DNA of 64,000 nucleotides from Pseudomonadota bacterium (GCA_018816735.1 JAHIVH010000088.1:104621-168620); one strand, 5' to 3'; shown: positions 9,021 to 19,019, counted from the stretch's first letter. Notes: generated by a model from the letters alone, not told the origin. Numbers and translations: made by a program.

Positions 9021-10082
9021 TTATTCATCGTCCTTGTGTTCAATCTGTTTCAACAGCCGATCGAAGTCGCTCTCAAAGAGCCGATCCTGAATAATTCGGT
9101 ATTTTTCAAATTCGCTTTCAGCGTGGGCCTTGGCTATTTCCGCCGTTACCCTTCCAGCGTCCTGCAAAATTTCCCGATCCGTGGCTTCGATGAATTTATT
9201 CAAGCGTGTTTCCCAATCCTGCATGGTCATCGGGATCTTGCGCAGGGCCATGTCCTCGGCCACATCCAGATAGGCGTTCACCAGCCGAGTCAGTTGCGCC
9301 ATTTCGTTTTCGGTCAGGTAATTCTTGGCTACACTGACATCAAATTTCTGGATTTTACCCTTCGGAGCATCTTTCCATGTGGTCAGGCCCATGTGTTGTT
9401 TCTGATGATCTGCCCGGTCAACGATTACCTCGGCAGCGGTCTGCCCGTGAATGGCCCAGTGTAGCTTATTCTGCACTGTGGCAAAAAAACGTTTGGTCGC
9501 CTGAGCAGTCACATCATAATCAATGGATGTGGCATAAATGTCGGTGATCTTCTGGTAAAACTTTCGCTCGGAAAGACGAATTTCCCGGATGCGCTCCAGC
9601 TGCTCTTCAAAGTATTGTTCCGTCAGAATCGAGCCGCCGCTTTTGATGCGCTCGTCATCCATCACATAGGCCTTGATGGTGTACTCCTTGATAACAGTAG
9701 TCGCCCACTTTCGGAACTGAACGGCACGCTCTGAGTTGACCTTGTAACCAACGGCGATGATGGCAGATAGATTGTAGTGTTTGGTGTTATAGTTTTTGCC
9801 GTCAGCGGCAGTTATTCGAAAATTTCGAATAACTGAATCCTCTTCCAACTCGCTGTCGGAAAACACCTTTTTAAGGTGGTAATTGATGGTGTGGGTTTCA
9901 ACATCGTAGAGAACCCCCATCATTTTCTGGGTCAGCCAGATGTTTTCATCCGCGTATACCGCCTCAACGCCGCCTTCCCCGGTTGCCGCCACAAAAGTCA
10001 GATATTCTGCCGCCGAGGATCGAACAATGGAGGTCTCTTTTTTTTCTGCCTTCTGAAGTTGCTTGTTTTTATCCTTCTTCAT
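9021..10082 (-). CDS. RhuM family protein
   Basis: A 353-residue protein of the RhuM (virulence protein RhuM-like) family. It has an N-terminal part with IWLTQKMMGVLYDV (typical of this family's DNA-binding-like region), the Bro-N/RhuM-like RNFRITAADGK and YNLSAIIAVGYKVNS, and a C-terminal helical region rich in charged residues. Family function is unknown; genes often sit in or beside type I restriction-modification operons and pathogenicity islands. Its ATG overlaps the stop of the upstream pRiA4b-like gene by four bases (ATGA), indicating translational coupling. The short stretch downstream is gene-free. Confidence 0.9.
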   Translation of the reverse strand: MKKDKNKQLQKAEKKETSIVRSSAAEYLTFVAATGEGGVEAVYADENIWLTQKMMGVLYDVETHTINYHLKKVFSDSELEEDSVIRNFRITAADGKNYNTKHYNLSAIIAVGYKVNSERAVQFRKWATTVIKEYTIKAYVMDDERIKSGGSILTEQYFEEQLERIREIRLSERKFYQKITDIYATSIDYDVTAQATKRFFATVQNKLHWAIHGQTAAEVIVDRADHQKQHMGLTTWKDAPKGKIQKFDVSVAKNYLTENEMAQLTRLVNAYLDVAEDMALRKIPMTMQDWETRLNKFIEATDREILQDAGRVTAEIAKAHAESEFEKYRIIQDRLFESDFDRLLKQIEHKDDE

Positions 10083-10669
10083 TCCACACCTCCCCAGTTT
10101 TTATACCTGTCCCGGGACCAGCGGAGGTATTTCATCAATTCCCAGTTCACCGATTCGGAATCAAACTGCTCGCTATCAAAGTCGCCACCGGACCATTCCT
10201 TGTAACTTTCGTGCTCTTCATGGCTCGGGTCCTTCAGGGCGCTGCAGAATTCAAAAAACCCGGGGATGCCGCCCACATCTTCAGGCGGGCAGGCCCGTTC
10301 ACCTTCAAGGCAGGCCAGCTCCGTTCTCAGTTCCGGATTGAAATAGTGGCTTTCCTCCAGAACAAGTTCATGCTCCCAGCTGTCCCCGAAGTCATACAGA
10401 TAACGGAAGGTGCGGCCTTTCTGTTTGATCAGATCTCCAAGACGGTATCGTCCGCAGACCAGCCCGTCTTCTTTCGATTCAGGGTATTCCGTGTATCGTT
10501 TATTCCCGATGGTAAATTCGTGCAGATGGCTGTCAGTCCAGCCCATGACGATCTGGATGACGTCATGCAGCCGGTCCAGCGTGATGCTGGCAGGCACCAC
10601 AAAACGACGCCAGATTACCGGTTCGATATCAAGCAGCTGTATTTTCAGCAGATAAAATCGTTCGTTCAT
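10079..10669 (-). CDS. Plasmid pRiA4b ORF-3 family protein (copy 2)
   Basis: A 196-residue paralog of 7115-7702, with the same hallmarks (LLDIEPVIWRRFVVP, YDFGDSWEH, CPPEDVGG). It overlaps by ATGA both with DUF6880 upstream (10666-10669) and with RhuM downstream (10079-10082), so three proteins are translationally chained. That tight coupling suggests they act together or need fixed ratios. Function is unknown. Confidence 0.9.
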   Translation of the reverse strand: MNERFYLLKIQLLDIEPVIWRRFVVPASITLDRLHDVIQIVMGWTDSHLHEFTIGNKRYTEYPESKEDGLVCGRYRLGDLIKQKGRTFRYLYDFGDSWEHELVLEESHYFNPELRTELACLEGERACPPEDVGGIPGFFEFCSALKDPSHEEHESYKEWSGGDFDSEQFDSESVNWELMKYLRWSRDRYKNWGGVE

Positions 10670-12018
10670 GTCTTCACCTCATATTTTGACCAGAAGCTTC
10701 GTTTGCGACCATGGGCCTCAATGATCTGCGCTTTGAAAGCTTCGTGATGATTAAATTCTTTCCAGTCGGCAACGCTTGCCGCCAGTTTGTCCAGCTTCTT
10801 CAAATAGCGGATACCATGGGGATATGCTTTGGTGTACCCACGTTCCAGAATGGAGATAAGTAAACTGCGGTACATCATGCTGGTAACAAGGTGGCGGTTT
10901 TCTGCCGCCATTGCTTCGGCCAGAGAGAGCAGGCTGCCGTAATGGTTACCATCAAGCTGGACGGCACGTTTGAGGAGATATTCTTCGGCTTCATCGATTT
11001 TCCCGACGGCAATCAGGAATTCCGCATCCGACTCCCGGAGTCTGTCGGCTTTCAGAATTTGCCGAGTTTCATCGCTTATAACATCATCCCTTTTGTCATG
11101 ACCGATCACATCCAGCAACGCCTGTAGGGTGTCGGTGGAATGATAGGACCTGAATTTCTGGTACAGAAGGTCCGTCAGTTTTTCAGAGTCGCCCTGCTTA
11201 TGGTAGATTTCCTCAAGGAGCTTATCCCGCTCGTATGCCTGAAAGGTTTCACCTTCCGGGATTTTCTTCAGCCAGGAATGGGCGGTTTCAACGTCCCCGC
11301 TTTCAAGGTAGACCCGGGCAATATCAATCAGCGCAGCTGTGGACAGCTTTCCCCATGAAGAAATACGGGTCTTTTCAAACAGCTTTGCATCCTTGATCTG
11401 GCGGGCCAGTGATTCAATCAGCATCAGGTGATGACGTTTGCCATATTCATCCTTTTCTTTGTCCGCCCAGTTCTGGAGCGTATCGATCATGGTGCGGATA
11501 ACCGTCTCAGGCAGACATTCCCCGGCACAGTCAATCAAGGTGTCCCGGATGCCGTAGTTGTCCTTTTGATTTACCTTCAGAATGATGTCTGCAATTTTTT
11601 CTTTGTCGTTACAGCGTTTGGCATAGTCGACAAACAGTTCTTTGGCATCATAGCGAAACACGTCGCCAATATTACCGCTGGAGTCATCGCACATCTCAAA
11701 AATGGTATTGTCGGCCTCGTAAAATGCGGCTACAAGTTCAACGCCCGTAAAAGGATCATCCACACCGGATTTAAGGTCCTGCAGCAGCATTTCGAGCTCA
11801 CGCGAAAAACCAGCGGCTCCCCGCCAGTCAATAAAGCGCCTCGAATGTTTCAGGTCGGAAAGCTTCTTCTTAAATCGTTGAACATTTTCCTTTGGGGTGG
11901 CAATCAACTGTTCAATCAAGTCATCCGCCTCATCGGAATGGACAGCAAGATTCAGCAAGGCATCTGCGAGCGTATCAGGCCCCAGATCAACCAGTTTTTG
12001 TTTGCGGTAGTCTGCCAT
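10666..12018 (-). CDS. DUF6880-type helical repeat protein
   Basis: A 450-residue soluble protein that is almost entirely helical. The N-terminal 130 residues include KKLSDLKHSRRFIDW and ELEMLLQDLKSG, a signature I associate with DUF6880 proteins. The remainder resembles TPR-like repeats (for example RVYLESGDVETAHSWLKKIP and EFLIAVGKIDEAEEYLLKRA). No catalytic motif is visible; a scaffold or sensor role is plausible. It follows hsdR by 12 bases and overlaps the next gene by ATGA, so it belongs to the restriction-modification transcript. Family name is from recognition, not a search. Confidence 0.8.
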   Translation of the reverse strand: MADYRKQKLVDLGPDTLADALLNLAVHSDEADDLIEQLIATPKENVQRFKKKLSDLKHSRRFIDWRGAAGFSRELEMLLQDLKSGVDDPFTGVELVAAFYEADNTIFEMCDDSSGNIGDVFRYDAKELFVDYAKRCNDKEKIADIILKVNQKDNYGIRDTLIDCAGECLPETVIRTMIDTLQNWADKEKDEYGKRHHLMLIESLARQIKDAKLFEKTRISSWGKLSTAALIDIARVYLESGDVETAHSWLKKIPEGETFQAYERDKLLEEIYHKQGDSEKLTDLLYQKFRSYHSTDTLQALLDVIGHDKRDDVISDETRQILKADRLRESDAEFLIAVGKIDEAEEYLLKRAVQLDGNHYGSLLSLAEAMAAENRHLVTSMMYRSLLISILERGYTKAYPHGIRYLKKLDKLAASVADWKEFNHHEAFKAQIIEAHGRKRSFWSKYEVKT

Positions 12019-12030
12019 ACATCCAGCTAT

Positions 12031-15000
12031 TTAATAATGTTCCCGTATATACCCATATGCCTTCTCGAATAGTTCCTGCTCTTTATGGAGCTTGTATTTG
12101 AAAAGCGTTTGCCGGAGCACTTTCTGGATCTCCTTTTGCCCGGCATGCGTGCTTTGCCAGCCGTCGAACCGGGTGGCCCGAACGATCTTGTCGATGTCCT
12201 CAACCACATTGGCTATGATCTGCGGAGTGGTGCCGTTCCTTAGTTCAAGGAATATTTCGGTCAGGGCCTGCTTGTCGTCTGGAATAACCTCTTCATGGGT
12301 CTCGTTTTCGAGACGGACCATTTCCCGGGCGGCATCTAGAAGTTCCTTCAGCCAATCGAGGCTGCTCAGAACACCGGCTTCGTATTTATCTTTAAGCCGC
12401 TCAAGGCGTTGGCCAAGCTCTTCAAAACGCGGATCATTCTTGGAGCGGACCTTTGCCATTAGTGACAGGTTCAGCTTTTTGGCCTTTTTCTTTTTCTCGT
12501 CTTCGGTCAGTTCAAAGACCGATTCCGCATCCATGACCAGCTCGTCGATATCATCCCTGATGCGATCAATCTCGGTATTTTCATGGATCAGCTTGATAGT
12601 TTCCGGCCCAAGTGATTCCCAAAGCAAAGAGCCCAATCCACCGACAGGTTTAATGGATTCATAGACCTGTGCCAGCCAACGGTAATCTTTACGGAAGGCA
12701 TTCAGATAAGGATCTGGTGTAATGGCCTCCCAGAAGCGTTTCAACACATTGAACTGAGCAGCAAAGGCATCTTTCTTTTCATTGCCGACCAGACAGTCCT
12801 GTGCAGCAATCAGCCCTTCATAACCTTCAACGGTTCGATCAACACCCGGGAAATACTCCAGGCATTTACCAATGGCTTCGGGGAACAGCTTTTTGAATGC
12901 CTCAACGCTCTCCACCACGCCTTCGATTTCTTTGGGATCGTAATCCAGTGCCTTGGCGACATTTTCAAACACCCCGAGGTAATCAATAATCAGGCCGTGC
13001 TTTTTGGTGTCGCTGTAGAGGCGGTTGGTACGGCACATGGCCTGAAGCAGGGTGTGATCCTTGAGCGGTTTATCCAGATACATGCAGTAGCAGATCGGCG
13101 CATCGAATCCGGTAAGCAGCTTGGCGGTAACAATAATAACCTTGAGCGGGTCGGTCGCATCTCGATAGCGGTCAAGCAACTGCTCCTGAACTTCCGGGCT
13201 GGCATCAATTCCTTGCCACCGCTTGAAGTCTCCCTTCTCAATGGGGAGCCCTAATTTCTGCCAATTAAGCCAGTCGGTTGCTATTTTCTTCGGCTTTCCG
13301 TTCTCGTCCGTTTCTTCTTCAATGGTGCCTTGTGAAATGTTCATCACCACTTCAACAGCATCTTTGCCGAGGCGCTCACAAAGAAGATAGTACATCCGAA
13401 CCACAGCCTCGCGGTCATAGACGACCACCATCCCTTTGAATTGTTTGGGCGCTACGTGGTTTTGATAATGGGTTGAAATATCCTCCGCGATTGCCGTTAT
13501 GCGCTTAGGTGCTTTCAGCAGGTGCGCCAACTTTCCGGCTTTTTGAGAGATGAATGTCTTCTCTTCCTCATTGAGGTTGTTCTGCTGCGCCAGCTCCTCA
13601 AATCCCTGATCGATGGTTTCCCGGTCGATGCGCAACTCAACCAGACGAGGCTCGAATTTGACCGGCAGCGTCGCCTCATCACGAATAGACTGCTTATAGG
13701 AATAGCGATTGAGGTATCTGCCCGGGTCATTGGGAGCGCCGAACAGTTTAAACGTGTTTCGTTCAAGTCCTGAAATCGGCGTACCGGTCAACCCGAAGAA
13801 AAAGGCATTCGGCAGCGCCCAGCGCATCTTTTCACCAAGACTGCCTTCCTGCGTGCGGTGCGCCTCATCCACCAGAACTATGACATTATCCCGGGGATTC
13901 AGGCCATCGGTCTGGTGTTCATCAATTTCCACCTCATCAAATTTGAAAACGGTGGTGATCAGGATCTGTCGGGAATCCTGCTTAAGTTCCTGAGCCAGTG
14001 CCTTGCAGGACTTCACCGGCGTGACGTTTTTGACAGCAGCATTGTTGAACACCGAGTTAATCTGACTATCCAGATCCACCCGGTCAACGACCACCACAAC
14101 TGTGGGGTTTTTCAGGTCTGGGTCTGCCTTTAGCATCTGTGCCGCAAACAGCATCAAGAGTGATTTACCGGAACCCTGAAAATGCCAGATCAGCCCCTGA
14201 CGGGCATCCTGCGTCTTTACACGCTCCACAATGGCTTTGGCCGCTTCATACTGCGGATAGCGAGGCAGAATCTTGATCTTAAAACTCGGCTTGCCTTCTC
14301 CCTGCTTGACCGTTGAGAACACCACAAACGACTGTAGAATTTCCAGCAGGGTCTTCGGATGCAGCAGACGTTCCGCGCTTTTCAGCACCGTGCGCATATC
14401 CTGAGGTATTTCTTCCCGCTCCTCGGTGCTGTGCCATGGAGCCCAGTTTTTGAAACGGGCACCGATCGCGCCGTAATAGAAAGTCTTTCCTTCCGAGGCG
14501 AAGCAGAGCAGGTTCGGCACAAAAAAGGCTTTCTGGTTTTCCCAGTAATGTTTTTGACCGCCCAGAAAATCCGCCGCACCATCTTGCCAACTGATGGCAT
14601 CGCGCACCGGCGTTTTCACCTCACCAACCACCAGCGGCAGCCCGTTGATATAGAGCACCAAGTCAAAATAGCAGTCTCTCGTGCCGGTAAACTGAACCTG
14701 CTGGCTGACCACAAAGTGATTGTTCTGCGGGTTGTCGAAATCAAGCAGGTGAATGGTGATGTGTTCACCATCTTTGCCAAGCGGCATGGATATACGGCCC
14801 AGCAGCCAGTCCTGAAAAATTTCATTGGCCCGGATAAGCCCGCTGTAGCCCGCCTCCAAAAGGACGCCACGCAGACGGTGAATCACTTCATCCGCCAGAT
14901 CCGGATTGGCAGCCAGTGGCTTATTCAATCGGCACAACGCATCCTTGAGCCAGGTGTCAACAAAGACATCCTGCGGCTGCTTGCCATAAAGCACCAGATT

Positions 15001-15153
15001 GTCACCATGGACATATTTCCATTTCAAATCTTTGTTGCCAGCAATGTATTCCGCTGTTTCTTCAGCCACCATGCCAGTCTGAGCGGTGACCGGTTTGCCA
15101 ACGAGGTGGTCACGCAGAGCATTCTCGATGGTGTTCATCTCATTGAAGCTCAT
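12031..15153 (-). CDS. hsdR: Type I restriction enzyme R subunit
   Basis: The ATP-dependent translocase and nuclease of the type I system, about 1040 residues. An N-terminal PD-(D/E)XK nuclease is seen at FDLVLY (about 163) and GEVKT (about 177). SF2 helicase motifs follow: GSGKS (about 327), DEAHR (about 428), GLTGTPI, and later TGFDAP and CRTNR. A helical C-terminus would bind the methylase core. The frame is open to 15231, but ATG 15153 has GGGAGG 6 bases upstream and opens the normal N-terminus (MSFNEMNTIENALR). It overlaps the end of hsdS by 14 bases. All key motifs look intact. Confidence 0.96.
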   Translation of the reverse strand: MSFNEMNTIENALRDHLVGKPVTAQTGMVAEETAEYIAGNKDLKWKYVHGDNLVLYGKQPQDVFVDTWLKDALCRLNKPLAANPDLADEVIHRLRGVLLEAGYSGLIRANEIFQDWLLGRISMPLGKDGEHITIHLLDFDNPQNNHFVVSQQVQFTGTRDCYFDLVLYINGLPLVVGEVKTPVRDAISWQDGAADFLGGQKHYWENQKAFFVPNLLCFASEGKTFYYGAIGARFKNWAPWHSTEEREEIPQDMRTVLKSAERLLHPKTLLEILQSFVVFSTVKQGEGKPSFKIKILPRYPQYEAAKAIVERVKTQDARQGLIWHFQGSGKSLLMLFAAQMLKADPDLKNPTVVVVVDRVDLDSQINSVFNNAAVKNVTPVKSCKALAQELKQDSRQILITTVFKFDEVEIDEHQTDGLNPRDNVIVLVDEAHRTQEGSLGEKMRWALPNAFFFGLTGTPISGLERNTFKLFGAPNDPGRYLNRYSYKQSIRDEATLPVKFEPRLVELRIDRETIDQGFEELAQQNNLNEEEKTFISQKAGKLAHLLKAPKRITAIAEDISTHYQNHVAPKQFKGMVVVYDREAVVRMYYLLCERLGKDAVEVVMNISQGTIEEETDENGKPKKIATDWLNWQKLGLPIEKGDFKRWQGIDASPEVQEQLLDRYRDATDPLKVIIVTAKLLTGFDAPICYCMYLDKPLKDHTLLQAMCRTNRLYSDTKKHGLIIDYLGVFENVAKALDYDPKEIEGVVESVEAFKKLFPEAIGKCLEYFPGVDRTVEGYEGLIAAQDCLVGNEKKDAFAAQFNVLKRFWEAITPDPYLNAFRKDYRWLAQVYESIKPVGGLGSLLWESLGPETIKLIHENTEIDRIRDDIDELVMDAESVFELTEDEKKKKAKKLNLSLMAKVRSKNDPRFEELGQRLERLKDKYEAGVLSSLDWLKELLDAAREMVRLENETHEEVIPDDKQALTEIFLELRNGTTPQIIANVVEDIDKIVRATRFDGWQSTHAGQKEIQKVLRQTLFKYKLHKEQELFEKAYGYIREHY

Positions 15154-16306
15154 TGGACACCTCCCAGAACGAATGCCGCACTTTTTGAATATGACTTTTC
15201 TTAGCCTCCAACGTATGCTGTATTTCCTCAAGATTGTTTAAAACATTGAGAACTTTTTCTTGCACATCGGTAGGAAGAAACCTAACAGGCCACTTGCTCA
15301 GGTTATCTGAAGAAATATTTGGAAATGTGGACCCCGCTCCTTTTGCCTGCTCAAAAATCCTATCTCTCATATAAATGAGAATCTGCCTCACATAATCAGT
15401 TGATGCTTTGCCGCTTTTCCCACTTATGGCAGCCAATCCTCTACCGATGCAGTATCGTTGATCGGCTATATTCATTCTCCCTGTTGTGCTTCCCCTGACG
15501 CAAAACAAAATATCTCCATTTTCTGCAAGTTTAGTCACTGTCTTGGTGTATTGAACAGGGGTTGGAGAGTATTTACCAAACTCTGCTGGTCCATTTAATA
15601 AGGGGAGAGATCCATCAATTTTAGAATCGATATAATCAGAGCCTTTTGGAGATTGTCCCATTGTAATATGGGAGATCGAAGACAAATATACTATTTCGTT
15701 TTTCCTAATCCCTTTGTCCGAAAAATATTTATGCCTGATAGTTCTTTGAGCCTTTTCATTTTCATCAATCAACAATGAAATATGAAGATCATTCTCTTCC
15801 AGCTTCTCCAGCACTTCGAGGATCTCTTTCTGGCGCTCAATCGGCGGCAGAGGGAATTCAAATTCAGCCAGTGATTTCCATTTGGTTCTTGGTGAAAGAG
15901 AGCCGGAAGAGGTTTTCTCAGCCCAGTCAAAGAAGGCATCGGATTGAATGATAAAAGGCAGCAGGCCGGGAATGATTTTCTTGGGGATCGCATCCATCAC
16001 GATGATGTCGCCAGAACAGATACCTTCAAAGTCAGCAACAGCGGCTTTTTTCTGATAGCAACGTCGTTTGCCAAAAAGGATCTGCCCTGCTGAAAAACGG
16101 CGGGTAAAGCTGGGATTGTCTTCTGCAATGATCCCTTTGCGAGCGATACGCAGCGACTGCGGGTCTAAATGCTCAAGGCCGACATAAAGCTCCAGACCAT
16201 CCTCGGCAGGGTCTTTGGTTGTCGACTTCACTTCTTTGGCAATCTCCCCGAACTTAACGATCTGCCATCCGTCCTTTATCTGTTTTTCTGAAAGTTCTAT
16301 TGCCAT
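15140..16306 (-). CDS. hsdS: Type I restriction-modification specificity subunit
   Basis: The DNA-recognition subunit, about 388 residues. It has two target-recognition domains separated by conserved helices: the first contains YVGLEHLDP and SGSLSPRTKWKSL before PPIERQKEILEVLEKLE; the second contains ITMGQSPKGSDY, ILFCVRGSTTGR and FPNISSDNL before VQEKVLNVLNNLEE. Two half-site recognition implies a bipartite target, not predictable here. Start chosen at 16306 because AGAGGA precedes that ATG; the frame is open to 16342. Confidence 0.95.
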   Translation of the reverse strand: MAIELSEKQIKDGWQIVKFGEIAKEVKSTTKDPAEDGLELYVGLEHLDPQSLRIARKGIIAEDNPSFTRRFSAGQILFGKRRCYQKKAAVADFEGICSGDIIVMDAIPKKIIPGLLPFIIQSDAFFDWAEKTSSGSLSPRTKWKSLAEFEFPLPPIERQKEILEVLEKLEENDLHISLLIDENEKAQRTIRHKYFSDKGIRKNEIVYLSSISHITMGQSPKGSDYIDSKIDGSLPLLNGPAEFGKYSPTPVQYTKTVTKLAENGDILFCVRGSTTGRMNIADQRYCIGRGLAAISGKSGKASTDYVRQILIYMRDRIFEQAKGAGSTFPNISSDNLSKWPVRFLPTDVQEKVLNVLNNLEEIQHTLEAKKSHIQKVRHSFWEVSNELQ

Positions 16307-16338
16307 TTCAATCCTCTTTATCCATGCGTGAAAGCGGT

Positions 16339-17538
16339 TCATTCATTATTGCCACCGTTTTTGCTAACTGCCGAGGAATCCTCGTGAGTTGCCTCCCATT
16401 CCGCCTGAGCTTCTTCCAGTTGTTTTTTCAGTGCTTCTTTGTCGGGGAGATACGTCTGATATTTTGTGGCGTGTATATTGGCGCCTTCAGGAAGGGTAAT
16501 TTCCACCAGTGAATCTTTCTTCTTCTTACAGAGAACTATTCCTATGGTCGGCTGCTCGTCTGGCAACTTCACATGGCGGTCAAAATAATTTACATACATC
16601 TGCATCTGACCAAGATCCTGATGCTTTAGTTCTCCAATTTTCAAATCAATGATGACATAGCAGCGAAGCAAGCGGTTGTAAAATACGAGGTCCACAAAGA
16701 AGTGATCTTCATCAAAAGTAAATCGTTTCTGCCGGGCCTCAAAGAGAAAGCCTTTACTTAATTCAAGAAGAAAATGTTCCAGCTTGTCGATGATAGCTGT
16801 TTCAAGGTCCGTCTCAGAATAGCGATGATGCTCTTTAAAACCAAGAAACTCCAAAACAAGCGGGTCTTTGATTACATCAGCATGCTTTTCAACAAGCTGG
16901 CCTTGTTCAGAAAGCCTCTTCACGCCTTCTTTATCTTTGCTCAACGCAAGGCGTTCATACAGACTGGAGTTAAATTGTCGCTTCAACTCGCGCAACGACC
17001 AGCCCTCATTGGCGGATTCTATCTCATAGAATTTGCGTTCATCCAGGTTCGAAATCCCCATCAAGAACAGATAGTGCGACCAGCTCAACGGCAATTGTGC
17101 AGACAACGCTTGCGCAATTTGTGTGACATCTAATTTCCGAGACAGTGTCTGGGATTTCTCCTGTGAAGATTGGGCAGACGCTGTTTGGCTAATCTGTGGC
17201 TGTTCAAAAAAGCCAGACAGTGTTTGGCTTTTTTCATCGGATGAATATTCCAAAAAGAACTTGCGCATATTTTTCAGATTGCTGAGAGAATAACCATGTC
17301 CGAACTCTTTTGTAAGCTCTTTCGCTAAGTGTTTTATAGTTTCTTTGCCATATTCAGCTCGCGCAACTCCACCTTGTTCCTCAAAAACAATTCTCATCCC
17401 AATCAGATAATTTGAAATAACCTGCAAGGAGTTAACACTACGCCTTGTTAAGGACCGTGCCTGTGAAATAATTTCCCTAATATCTCCTATCAATCCGTGT
17501 CTATCCGTGTCCATCTGTGGTTTCTTCTTCTTACTCAT
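16339..17538 (-). CDS. DUF1016/YhcG-type PD-(D/E)XK nuclease domain protein
   Basis: A 399-residue protein with the DUF1016 N-terminal region (ISNYLIGMRIVFEEQGG, YGKETIKHLAKEL, FGHGYSLSNLKNMRKF) and a C-terminal YhcG-type nuclease domain. The likely nuclease core is FVDLVFYNR followed by CYVIIDLKIG (the D...D/E-x-K arrangement). It lies between hsdM and hsdS, an insertion seen in many type I loci, where its role is unproven. ATG 17538 overlaps the hsdM stop by ATGA. A linker around residues 105-145 repeats the phrase SQTLS several times. Confidence 0.9.
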   Translation of the reverse strand: MSKKKKPQMDTDRHGLIGDIREIISQARSLTRRSVNSLQVISNYLIGMRIVFEEQGGVARAEYGKETIKHLAKELTKEFGHGYSLSNLKNMRKFFLEYSSDEKSQTLSGFFEQPQISQTASAQSSQEKSQTLSRKLDVTQIAQALSAQLPLSWSHYLFLMGISNLDERKFYEIESANEGWSLRELKRQFNSSLYERLALSKDKEGVKRLSEQGQLVEKHADVIKDPLVLEFLGFKEHHRYSETDLETAIIDKLEHFLLELSKGFLFEARQKRFTFDEDHFFVDLVFYNRLLRCYVIIDLKIGELKHQDLGQMQMYVNYFDRHVKLPDEQPTIGIVLCKKKKDSLVEITLPEGANIHATKYQTYLPDKEALKKQLEEAQAEWEATHEDSSAVSKNGGNNE

Positions 17539-19019
17539 ACACACACCTCAATCCCAATTTCAGCTAATGCTGTAAAAAGCTTCTTAGACTGCTTTTTGAG
17601 TTCAACGCGACCGACCTGCCAAGCCTCGATGGTTGATTCCAAAGTCTGGCCATCACCATTTGTGCCGCCCCGAACATATAGAGGAATCGAGAGGTTGTGC
17701 ATGTTCTCTCTGATCTCGCGGGTATCCGCTAAGCGGGCGATATCTTCATGGTTTTCCGGCTCAAAATAGGCCGCTACCAGTCGCTCAAGGTTCTTGTCAC
17801 TCAAGAAGCTGAACGCTCTTTCCCGGGTCACTTCCTTAACTCCGTTTATGAACAGCACTTTGTTTTTTTGCACCGAAGGTTTGTTCATGCGCAGGATGAC
17901 CACGCATGATTCCATGGGAGAGTTGTAAAACAGATTAGGTCCCAGACCGATGACAGCCTCAATCATGTCGGCCTCAATCACTTTTTTGCGGATGTCTGCT
18001 TCCGAATCTCTGAACAGAACGCCGTGTGGCCAAAGCATGGCAGCCCTGCCGGTTTTAGGATTCAGGCTTTTGATGATGTGCTGAAAAAACGCATAGTCAG
18101 CGCAGCCTTGTGGTGGCACACCGAATTCATTGCGCAGAAAAGGATCTGCACCAAATTTGCTTCTGTTCCATTTCTTGATCGAGTACGGCGGATTGGCGAA
18201 GATGACATCAAACTGCTTGAGGCGTTCATATTCGAGAAACTTTGGCTCGGCGAGTGTATCCCCACGCTGAATATCAAATTCCTCAATGTCGTGAAGGAAC
18301 ATATTCATTCTGGCGATGGCGCTGGTCAGAAGGTTTACTTCTTGGCCGAACAGTTTGACCGTGCGCCATTCTTTACCATCGGTGCGCAAATCCATCACCG
18401 CATTGAGAAGCATACCGCCGGTGCCGCATGTTGGGTCATACGCGCTTTCGCCGGGCTTCAGCTCCATGACTCGCGTCATGAGATGGACGACTGTTCTGTT
18501 GGTATAAAATTCAGCGGCTGTATGGCCGGAATCATCTGCAAATTTTTTGATGAGGTATTCGTAAGCGGCCCCAAGGTCATCCTGGGTCACAGCGCTGATA
18601 CCCAGTGGTATTTTGCTGAAATGTTCCACCAGCGACGCCAGCAGATGATCCGGAAGACGTTCTTTATTGGTCCATTGCGCATCACCGAATACGCTGTATA
18701 GACGCTGATTGCTTTTCTCAATAGTCCGCAGAGCTTTTTGTATGAAAGCGCCGATATTGGTCGATGTTTCACGGAGTGTGTCCCAGCGGGCAGATTCGGG
18801 AATTATGAAACGGTGTTGCTCAGGTAATGCGGCAAACTCTTCATCCCCATCCGAAAAGGCCAGAGCTTCCTCATACTCGTCCTTATAAACATCAGACAGC
18901 CTTTTATAGAAAAGCAGTGGGAAAATATATTGTTTGTAGTCGGAAGCGTCGATTTGCCCTCGCAGAAATTCTGCAGCTCCCCAGAGCATGCTTTCCAGTT
19001 GTTGTTGCGAAAGACTCAT
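17535..19019 (-). CDS. hsdM: Type I restriction-modification methyltransferase subunit (second of two)
   Basis: 494-residue N6-adenine methyltransferase subunit. An N-terminal helical HsdM domain (IDASDYKQYIFPLLFYKR) precedes the Rossmann methylase with SAM motif DPTCGTGGM and catalytic NPPY. It is homologous to, but clearly diverged from, the HsdM encoded just upstream. Its ATG overlaps the upstream stop by ATGA. Both copies keep the catalytic tetrapeptide, so either could methylate; a heteromeric methylase is possible. Confidence 0.95.
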   Translation of the reverse strand: MSLSQQQLESMLWGAAEFLRGQIDASDYKQYIFPLLFYKRLSDVYKDEYEEALAFSDGDEEFAALPEQHRFIIPESARWDTLRETSTNIGAFIQKALRTIEKSNQRLYSVFGDAQWTNKERLPDHLLASLVEHFSKIPLGISAVTQDDLGAAYEYLIKKFADDSGHTAAEFYTNRTVVHLMTRVMELKPGESAYDPTCGTGGMLLNAVMDLRTDGKEWRTVKLFGQEVNLLTSAIARMNMFLHDIEEFDIQRGDTLAEPKFLEYERLKQFDVIFANPPYSIKKWNRSKFGADPFLRNEFGVPPQGCADYAFFQHIIKSLNPKTGRAAMLWPHGVLFRDSEADIRKKVIEADMIEAVIGLGPNLFYNSPMESCVVILRMNKPSVQKNKVLFINGVKEVTRERAFSFLSDKNLERLVAAYFEPENHEDIARLADTREIRENMHNLSIPLYVRGGTNGDGQTLESTIEAWQVGRVELKKQSKKLFTALAEIGIEVCV

